Origin: Batrachochytrium dendrobatidis JAM81
Taxonomy: Eukaryota; Chytridiomycota; Chytridiomycetes; Rhizophydiales
Assembly (NCBI RefSeq): GCF_000203795.2
Contig: NW_006281108.1
Coordinates: 191,868 to 255,867, forward strand
Length of the DNA stretch: 64,000 nucleotides
Reading direction: 5' to 3'
The notes beneath the pieces were generated by a model that was not told the DNA's origin, made no database searches, and saw nothing but the letters and a program-made list of their open reading frames with translations. Within the stretch, counting starts at the first letter, position 1, and each line of letters begins with the position of its first letter. A program made the position numbers and the translations under genes. Below are positions 55,626 through 64,000 of the stretch, one piece after another.

Positions 55626-58367
55626 ATGACTCCCTCCATACCTCCGTACTTGCTACCAGACTACGATCCTTGCAAGGCCACTATCAATGAACTTTGTAGC
55701 GTTCTTTCTACCATGAATGTTGCTTTGCCTGCTTCTAGACAACTGAAACAAGTCTACATCGACTTGTTCAACAAGACTGTCACTGCTGATACAAGACCTC
55801 TGCTGGTCGATAGAGTCTTGTCTGTGCGTCCTTCAGAAGTGGGAATAACACAGTTGTCTAAAGATGGCATTTGTGAGAGACTGCTGGCCACAGACATTCC
55901 TCCTCCTTCCGTCGCTGTCAGAACTCCTGCGAGAGAGGACGAACAACTGCTTGAACCATTCGAGTTATCCCCACTACCACTCAAGCACAAGAATAAACGG
56001 TCCATCACTACCACCACTCCTACAACTGTCAATCAAACTGCTTTCAAGCAAACTGTGACCTTTGACAAGGAAAACACTCGTCCTCTCCATGATTCGACCT
56101 TGTCCGATGATCACCGCCAAGTGTCATCAGAAGTGTCTTGCAACAACACCAAGTCCACTAACAAGCTGGCTGCTGCAGTCCATTCTGCTTCAACTCTTTT
56201 ACGTAAGATTTCAATTCCTCGAAGACGAGGTCATCTGTCTAGTTCAACCGATGTCGATGCCACTCAAGTCGACCTCAAACAAGTGCACACACAGGATGCA
56301 TCAATCCCCACTGCTGCTGAAACCACTAGTCCTGTGCAATACAAACGCACTCGCATTGTTCTTGGCCATGCAACCGAGGAAGATCCTGCCAGCAATGATC
56401 ATACTGACACTCCCACCACTCCCGTCAAGTCTTCCCGTCGTATTACTCGCACTACTGTTGTTGGCGGAACTTCTCCCGTGGCTGCTGGTGGTTTGACTAG
56501 CACTGATCATGACTTGACTAAACTTAAATCCAACGGTTCAACTACCAAGTCTCCTTCAAAATCCCTTGGCTCAGACACTGAAATCTCCGCTCGCTCTACT
56601 TCCTTGCAGCACACATCTACCAAACTGCGTGTATTCAGTAATCGGACAACACCATCTCGGTTGTATGCGTCTTCAAATATCCAAATTCACGACATGATGG
56701 ATTGCAATACTGCAAACTTGGACAATGACTCTCGCACTGTTTCTACTACCAATGTATTTGAAACGGGTGACATGGAGCAGGATATCAACACTCCTCTCAA
56801 GTACCGTCAAAGCACTACCCAAGGCACTCATGGAACTAAATCCGTCAAGGCTACTCAATCTCCTAAATCCAAAAATGCCAACTCTAATAATGATCATCTC
56901 GAAAAATCTCCCAACAGCACCATGTCTGCTCCCTCCAGATCAAAATTCTATATTGATCCATTTATGCCTGGTGTTCGCTCCAAAGTTGGTGGTGCTGCTC
57001 ATTCTCAGTTTCTTTCACACTCTAACCAATCGTCATTGTTCTCTCCTGATGCCGTTACTCAAAATGCAGAGGTAAGGTCTTGACTCTTATACTTTCAGTG
57101 CTACAAGTACTGCTTCACATGCGTTTTTCAGTCCATCATTAACATTCGCTACGTTGTAAACATTTGCTTTGAATAGGATGATCAAGTGGAATTCAAGACA
57201 CGAAAAGTTAGTGATTTGGCTGCAGAATGGACTCGCAAGATCCAGATGAGTGTTGAGGAAGCAAAGGCAGCAGCTGCCGTTACTACGTCGCTTGCTGCTG
57301 CTCATAATAGAGGCGCTAATAATATGCTCGCCGCTTCGGCAGAACCTCCTATTGTTGAAGCGTCCTCTAAACTTCTTTACCCTGATCTGACTAATCGAGC
57401 CAGTAATGATTTGGTTCAAACTAATGACGCTGCTCATTTAGATTCTAAAAAATCTTTACCCATCAAAAAGAACCCATTCCAGAAACACTCAAAAAGTACC
57501 TTTGAGCAATCTTCTAGTCGCAAGTCAAGAAACCCATTCAAAAGCATGGATGCTGATGAGGATTGCACTGTTACCGAGATGGATGACAGCGTGTCTGAAT
57601 GGAGTCAAGCCGACGGTGGCATAAATGATTCATCACATCTTGCTTCAGAGGTATATGACGAATCAACCTTGATTGCCAAATCATCATGGGTTGCACCTTT
57701 TTTTGGGGTTCTTTTTGTCGCTGCTATGACGATTCTTGTTGGTCTGTATTGGCGCGAACTGGTCGTGTTGGCCAAGACACCCTTTGATGAAAAACATCCC
57801 ATTATGCTTGCCTACGCTTATGCTTTAAATATGTACGCCAATCCTCAGATTGCCATGGATCATATCTATGAGTTTTTAGAACAATCCCATCATGCCATAT
57901 CTGAATGGTCTAGGATTTCTTATTTGCATGCAGTCTATGCATATGCTTTGCTTCGTCAATACATGCTCGAGCTGATGGATACTGTTCTCACTAGTTACGG
58001 ACACGTGCGGCCCATTTTTATATCATACGCACATACCACTAGCGCCTCAGTCTTTGCCGTGTATGCCGATCTGCAAAAAACTGTACTAGCACACTATACA
58101 TCATCCAAAGAAACATTGGTACCGAATCTATTGATTATTTGGCAAATTATTGTCGACCGACAGATTGCGTTTGTCCACGAGTGTGCTACATACTGTATGA
58201 CTATTTATACATCAATGAGCATGACACTTGTGCGTAATACCATTGATGCTATTATGAGTGCTGTTGACGCAGCTGCACATCGTGTGGCCGAGTGGAGTCA
58301 ACCCATTCTAGATCCACTCATGGCCAAGGTGCATGTCTTTTTGAAAAGCACTGAAACTGGTGCATAA
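55626..58367 (+). CDS. HeH-domain inner nuclear membrane protein (Heh1/Src1-like)
   Basis: Exons 55626..57071 and 57177..58367 give 878 aa. A HeH (LEM-like) helix-extension-helix motif is at about residues 8-50 (YLLPDYDPCKATINELCSVL...ASRQLKQVYIDLFNKTV). It is followed by some 430 Ser/Thr-rich residues with basic patches. A single clear membrane helix (APFFGVLFVAAMTILVGLYW) lies near residue 655, with a mostly helical, Tyr-rich C-terminal part to the end. Heh1/Src1 and MAN1 proteins share the N-terminal HeH/LEM motif and membrane anchoring at the inner nuclear envelope, where they tether chromatin. I do not see a canonical MAN1 winged-helix domain, so the assignment rests mainly on the N-terminal motif. 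Confidence 0.75.
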
Positions 58368-58754
58368 AACTGTGTTTGAATGTGCTCGTTTTTATGGCAT
58401 GCTGGGTGGATAGATCAGAGCTTGGATGATACCTTTTTATGCTTGATAGATTCTATTTATTACATTTTAATGGTCTTTGTTTTGATCTTTTATAGTTTTG
58501 CAATGAATTTGAAGCTGTTTTGGGGGCTTTACATAAATCGATGGTTTTGAGTTGAAATGATAGATTGGAGTTTTGGTCGTGCCGCCTTGTGTGCTGAATG
58601 GCTACATATATATCGCGAATACTGAGTGCCGTACGGTGATTGTTACACTGCAGATCCTTATTGGTACCACACAGTTGGCTAAAACAGACTTTTGTTTTCA
58701 AGATATAATATTTTAATCCGCCCTTTTACAAAGTACTGATCCAGCCTTTATTCA
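58368..58754. other. Spacer before the lipase cluster
   Basis: AT-rich, with the HeH-gene terminator region and the lipase promoter. No dispersed repeat or gene is recognised. Confidence 0.5.
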
Positions 58755-60389
58755 ATGATCGTAGTATACTTGCTAGCCAGTCTAGTGGCAATTTCGAATA
58801 TTTATGCAACCCCACAAATGCCAATAGGCATTTCTACATCACATATACCAATGAGCACTTCCACATCAACACAGTCCAGTTTGCCACAGTGCACTCAGGT
58901 CCAGCCCTACTCACTTGCTTTACCGTCGTGTATTTATGTCGATGATCAAGCTCCTATCGTTGAATCTCAAGCCTATACTTTGCAGGCCAGTGAATCCACC
59001 AGCGTAACAGGCACTCAACAAGTCAAACCTTCTACAGCTGTATCAACCGTGGCAATCAGGATTGCAACCTATGCTTTCAAGCAGTATATGGATAGTACGC
59101 ATCTGCCTGGAATTTCAATCACTGGCATGTCTGTGTCACCCATTTCAAAAACAACTCTGCGGCTCTTGATAAAACATATGAAATTCACGTCTGCAATGTG
59201 TAAGTTGATTCGAGTCTACTTTGAATTGGCTTGTTCTTTTAACGATAGGGTTGAATTTTAGACTGCGATCGTGTCAATATGAATGGCAAATGGGATTGTG
59301 GAGCTCTTTGTCAAGGTGAAACCTCGCAACTTCAAATCCTATCCCTCATCAAAAGCGATAATACAATCACACACGGCTCTTCTGTTGGGTAACGTTCATA
59401 TTTCACTCCAAATGGCCAGATATAAAGCCCACATCCAAATCCAATTGCTCATTGTATGATTTTTACCACCATGAATTGACTTTTAGGATGGTGGCTTTGC
59501 AGCATCGAACTAGATCAATTATTGTTACATTTCGTGGTATGATATTTCCAGGGGACTGGGATAGAAACCATCGGCTGGTTCGCATAGACTTGGAGAAATA
59601 TCGTTTAAAAAATAGAGCAGTGGATATTCCCAAAGAAGCAAAGGTAAATGGTTGTAAAATCTGCTCAAACCTAACTCTAGCATTTTACTTGAACCATTGA
59701 TGATTGAATATGATAGATACATGAAGGATTTCTTAAAGCATATATGAAGCTGCGTGATCAAGTGAATTGGTCACTTCAAATAGCTTTAGGCTTGTATCCC
59801 GAGTATAGCATATTTTTTTCTGGGCATTCACTCGGAGGAGTTGCTGCAACTCTTGCAGCAATAGACTCTGCAGTGTATTTTGGCAATGAGATTACCAATC
59901 GGATACATCTCTTTACTTTTGGATCGCCGAGAATAGGCAATAAACAATGGGCCACATGGGTGACTGAAATTGGGTTGGCCAGTGTGTATCGTGTTGCTCA
60001 CATCAGCGATCCAGGTATGTAATCTGCCATTTTTATAGATGTAGTTTTATTTAGTAAACGAGTCCATGAATACAATGTTGCTCATATCGAAATGTGTCCT
60101 GATCAATTATATGACAAATAGTACCCCATATGCCCTCCTCGATCATGGGGTATCAGCATATATCTAGCGGAACAATTATACTTTCAGACAAGACAAATGC
60201 ATTGTGTACCACACTTGGCAATCCAAGAGATTCAGCCAAATGTATGCAGATCGCACTCGTAAATCCTGACCCCAAAGTCCACGTCTCGGGTTACTTTTGG
60301 CCATCGTAAGTGATTATCGACTTTTGTAAGTGTTGTATACGCTTTTTAACTTTTAATGATGCAACAGTGACTGCAGGGCTATAAAATAA
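58755..60389 (+). CDS. Secreted class-3 lipase, copy A
   Basis: Exons 58755..59199, 59262..59388, 59487..59643, 59717..60014, 60122..60305 and 60368..60389 give 410 aa. A signal peptide (MIVVYLLASLVAISNIYATP) is followed by a Ser/Thr-rich propeptide-like region. The alpha/beta-hydrolase core has the strand IIVTFRGM, the nucleophile elbow GHSLGG (Ser about 281), the FTFGSPRIGNKQWA block, the Asp of SDPVPHMP and a late HVSGYFWPS with the likely catalytic His. This is the fungal lipase_3 (Rhizomucor-type) family, which cleaves acylglycerols outside the cell. Four internal exons match copy B in length exactly. It is followed on the same strand by copy B after about 640 bases. Confidence 0.9.
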
Positions 60390-61027
60390 ACAAGCTGTCT
60401 TTTCAATCCATTCGGCCCATCCACTGCCATACAACTCCTATCTTTAGGGTATGGATTTTAATAAACTATTTTAAACGAAACATTCAAGTTGGATCAAGTG
60501 TTGGTAGAAAATACTAGTGTGGTGATTCTGTCGTTGGCTTGAACCTTTGTGAGGTGTCTCCTTTTACAGCCAAGATCGTTTAGCTTTTGTCAACGACAGT
60601 GTACTTTGAGGCAAAGCTATGTGTATGGACTCGAAATTGGACACTAAACGGTACCTTTCAACAAAGTGATCTTTTATTTTCTCGACAACCTTGTGTTGTA
60701 CACAAGATTGTGTATGCCCAGAAAACAGAAAGAGCTGTGAAGAGTAGTTGAATTGGTGAAACAGTGTCTATAAGATTGCGTAAAAGGGTGACAATGCCAA
60801 ACACAGTTTGCAATTACATATATTATAAAGCAGCAAGAACAAAGTTTGAAATAAACCGTCCTGATTTATTACGACAAGCAAAAGTGTATGTATATGGATG
60901 GTTTATTGTATGGAATTGAACTAGTGAATTGAGATTGCGGATTTAAAAGATGGACTAATCAAAATTTAAACTTTATGGATAACAGCTATAGACTTGAAGT
61001 TTGGTAGTTGAAAAATATCAAGAAAAA
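60390..61027. other. Spacer between the two lipase genes
   Basis: No open frame or recognisable lipase remnant. It holds the copy A 3' region and the copy B promoter. Confidence 0.45.
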
Positions 61028-62659
61028 ATGTTATTGACATCGTCTCTTTTGTCGGCATCCGTAATATATATTATATCAGCATCGCCATTAGGATCTTCCG
61101 ACACACCTCAAGATGCTGACTCTTCTGGTTTAAGTCGACTCTATTCAGCAAAACCCTCCAAGTGGAGTATACCCAAAAGCTTCTTTGATGATGCCCATAC
61201 TGATGATGAGGATCAAATTTACAACATAGATAATGAGGATGGCGACGTTTTTGATGGTGTGATGAGGGATGATCCTGATCAATTGAATATTTACCACACG
61301 CCCGACCATATTGTTGATACAAAGCGCGCAGTTGATCTGACATTGGCCCACACGTTTTCGATCTACATGAAATATGCTAGCTCAATCTGTAAGCCTTTTG
61401 TTTGGTTGATCTTCAATGTAGAGCATCTTATAGGTAGAGTTTATTAAAAGGCAGCTAGACTCACGATTTGATGCTTATTTAAATAGACTGCGAAAATGTT
61501 AGTCTAACCAGAAAATGGCAATGCGGTCCATTTTGTCAGGGTGAGAGGTCCGATTCAAAAGTGCTATCTGTCCTCTATGATCAAGCATCACGCAAACATG
61601 GAGCAGCAGTTGGGTAAGCAGTGTCTGCTCAAGATCAAATCATCAAATATCATTAGTAATTTGAATTTCAATCTACTAAATTTAAACAATTTGTATGCAT
61701 GCTGTAGAGCCATTGTGCTACACAAGCAGTCCAAGTCAATTGTGATTATATTTCGAGGGACTGCAAGTAGCCATGAGTGGAGAACCAATTTGAATTTTGC
61801 CAAAGCCAAGCTGAGTCCGTTGCTGTTCACTGGGAGTGTTGGAACTATTCCACCAAATGTTATGGTAAGCACAATTTTGTTATAATTTTGTTTACAACTA
61901 TAGTTTACTGATTGCCGAGTATACAATGTTTATGTATACCATGCAAATATCGCTATAAACGATGCGATGTATGTAGCTTCATAGTGGATTTCAAAAAGCA
62001 TATCTCAAAATTCAAGAGCAACTCCGTTTCAGCTTAAATGTCATTGTTTCCAAATTTCCTCAATATAAAATCATAGTGACTGGACATTCACTTGGTGGAG
62101 CACTTGCTAGCATAGCTATAATGGATATTGCCTTGCATCATAAAAAGCACATGGCAGCTCAAATGCATTTGTATACCTATGGTATGCCACGAACAGGAAA
62201 CGGTGCATGGGCTAATTGGGTTAATAAAGTTGGTTTTGGTTCAGTGTATCGTATAGTCCGAACCAACGATCCAGGTATAGTTTAATTTTGAACCCTTCAT
62301 TCACACTACCGATTACTGACTCGCCATACCTTTGATACCTGTTAATGTATGGCGATGGAATTAAATACGAGTTACTAGTACCACATCTTCCAGTAAATCT
62401 TATTGGATACAAGCATTTTGGAACTGGAGTTGGAATAGATCAGAATAGTGTTACTGTCAAATGCAGACCGACTGGAGATGCAGGCGAAACGAGCGACTGT
62501 GACCATTTAAGCAAACGATCTGCAAGTATCATGGCGCATACTCAGGGATACTACTATCCATCGTAAGTGTCTTTTATTTCCAATGTATACTTGATGTATA
62601 ACTTACTGATCTGTCTCGAGTATTCTAGTGGATGCCAATTGCGCAATACAGAATTGTAG
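61028..62659 (+). CDS. Secreted class-3 lipase, copy B (tandem paralogue)
   Basis: Exons 61028..61388, 61487..61613, 61708..61864, 61977..62274, 62379..62562 and 62629..62659 give 385 aa. It opens with a signal peptide (MLLTSSLLSASVIYIISASP) and an acidic region (DEDQIYNIDNEDGDVFD) unlike copy A. The core repeats copy A: YCENVSLTRKWQCGPFCQGE, IVIIFRGTA, GHSLGG (Ser about 253), YTYGMPRTGNGAWA, NDPVPHLPVN and AHTQGYYYPS. Exons 2-5 are 127, 157, 298 and 184 nt, identical to copy A, with identical phases. The N-terminal exon and the last few residues differ most. The ATG at 61028 is chosen because it starts the signal peptide. Confidence 0.9.
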
Positions 62660-63736
62660 TCGCACCAGACCATTCTATTTACTGCTAACAAATAAATACC
62701 TTTATCAACTTGAATGGCTAATGAATTCTTGGCTGGTAATAGAATTTCAAAATAGTATGTTGTAAACAGGCCTAGCGTATTATTGGAATGCGACCAGTAG
62801 TATTTTCAACTCGACCAAAACAGATGATGCCAATTATCACCAGCTAGCTGTCTGTAGTTTTAATGCTGGCTGCATTAATGCTTATATTTTATTAGCTAGT
62901 TTGTCTTGTGAAAGCTAGATCACTACCATCTTTTGAGCAAGCTTTGTCGCTATATTTACGAAAAGCACATTGAATAAGGGCGTTAGATATAGTAAGCAGC
63001 CAGTTCTATCGAATGGTAACTTCCATTAAATTGACTCGACAGCATTGTGCTTTCTAAACTTTTTGGCGGTTTAGTCATCAAGACAGTCGAAGCCAAAATC
63101 TGATTTTGAACCTGGTGACTGTGTACTATATGGCTATGCCAAAAGAAAAGGGCGAGTTTAAAACTAGCTTGATTTTGTGTATCATGTGTGATGATTGTGT
63201 TTGAAAAAAGTCGCGTGAAAAAAGGTTCGGCTAATTCCTAGTATACACTTGAAATGGATATTTAATCTTCCATTTCAAAGCAAAACAGCGAGAATCCCTA
63301 AAAGACAAGTACGCACAGATATTTCACTTGTGACTGCGGATGTAAACTATCAAACTATCTCAATCGACAGGGATCTACAAAGGGCTTGGCGATTCAGGAT
63401 TTTCAAAGCTACCAACACCAACTCAGGCAGCCCTTGTAAAATGTTTTGAATGATGTACCGCATCTCATTCGAAGCTCAGACGCACTTGTATAAAAGAAAC
63501 AGCTTAGGAATTGACAATGTCTACTAGTCTTTACTTGATTGTCACTGCGTGTATAGCACCAGTCGCTCATTACGTATGTTATGGATGTTTTGCAATGTAT
63601 AATTATTCCATATTGATGCTCAAGCACAATCAAATAGGACAGTTTAATTCAACTATTCCAATCAATCAACAAATATTTGATACTAACCTAATCATGCTCA
63701 CATGTTCAGGAATATTTCAAAAAATCCTCGTATAAA
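62660..63736. other. Gene-free spacer after the lipases
   Basis: I see no lipase remnant, repeat copy or convincing frame. Short frames at 63249-63449 and 63511-63735 lack coding character, and the second runs into the promoter of the next gene. Confidence 0.45.
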
Positions 63737-64000
63737 ATGCTTGCTACCTTGGGATTCCTCTATCTGTTGGTCATTCAATGTGCCCAGGCTCAAACTCGAG
63801 TGAGCGAAGAAACCCAAATCTCCATGCAAACTCCATCAACCGAATTGCCCGGTACCAGTCACCAACCACAAGTTAAACCTAAAACGAAAAAATATCAGGT
63901 GGTTAAAGTCGTAGCACCATCTCTTGTAGGTTTAAACGTGGGCTCGTATCAAAAGTCGATAAAGAAGGTCTGGAAATCTCACACTGGCTCAGACAAAAAG
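63737..64000 (+). CDS. Start of a secreted protein, truncated by the window edge
   Basis: From ATG 63737 the frame stays open for 88 codons to the last base. The first 19 residues (MLATLGFLYLLVIQCAQAQ) form a clear signal peptide with an AQA cleavage site. The following sequence is Ser/Thr/Pro/Lys-rich (STELPGTSHQPQVKPKTKK). Lipase copies A and B also begin with a signal peptide and a polar region before the catalytic core, so this could be a third copy, but no catalytic motif is in the window. Confidence 0.6.
   Translation, partial: MLATLGFLYLLVIQCAQAQTRVSEETQISMQTPSTELPGTSHQPQVKPKTKKYQVVKVVAPSLVGLNVGSYQKSIKKVWKSHTGSDKK

Overview
The window is nuclear DNA of a zoosporic (flagellated) fungus, most likely a chytrid of the Batrachochytrium/Rhizophydiales type. 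The evidence is intron-rich fungal housekeeping genes (MTR4, gamma-COP, RTT106, SHO1, a WHI3-like gene, LCL2) next to two axonemal genes (CFAP52 and a CCDC42/CFAP73 homologue) that non-flagellated fungi lack, plus secreted lipases and a chitin-deacetylase-type enzyme. The species assignment is inference. Introns are mostly 55-250 nt with GT-AG ends and CTAAC-like branch sites; three need a GC-AG donor of the form G|GCAAGT. I found no bacterial-type operons, CRISPR arrays, rRNA or recognisable tRNA genes.

Layout. 0-7 kb: an LCL2-like secreted ER factor running off the left edge, an auxilin/SWA2 homologue, an unknown acidic protein and a Ser/Thr-rich secreted protein. 7-16 kb: CFAP52, gamma-COP (SEC21), ATP synthase subunit f and a second small mitochondrial membrane protein. 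16-28.9 kb: a RABL3-like GTPase, histone chaperone RTT106, methyltransferase EFM4, Fe-S assembly factor ISA2, a small heat-shock protein behind a heat-shock element, the SHO1 osmosensor, and a tail-anchored FHA protein of the STRIPAK SLMAP/Far10 type. 28.9-41.2 kb: a sparser stretch with a WHI3-like RNA-binding protein, a seven-TM receptor, two related multi-pass membrane proteins and most copies of a dispersed repeat. 41.2-58.4 kb: a GNAT acetyltransferase, a TMCO4/DUF726 protein, the CCDC42/CFAP73 homologue, a GPI-anchored polysaccharide deacetylase, MTR4, a possible peroxin and a HeH-domain inner nuclear membrane protein. 58.7-64 kb: two tandem secreted class-3 lipases and the start of a third secreted protein at the right edge.

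Most genes are independent housekeeping units with alternating orientation and short shared promoters. Functional themes are vesicle traffic (auxilin, gamma-COP), the flagellum, mitochondrial bioenergetics and Fe-S assembly, environmental sensing (SHO1, receptor, STRIPAK) and a secreted-hydrolase end.

The most interesting non-coding signal is a dispersed, diverged repeat whose best-conserved end reads CATTTTACGTGAATACG then GCTGTAAATG. At least fourteen copies lie between genes and none in an exon or intron. Two longer copies, about 190-215 bp, share further blocks in the same order. Other notable points are an AG-free zone of about 344 nt ahead of the WHI3-like first RRM, two perfect hairpins, and an apparent one-base frame problem in the FHA gene. 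All exon coordinates were worked out by eye from splice signals, reading phase and family resemblance; no alignment or database search was run.
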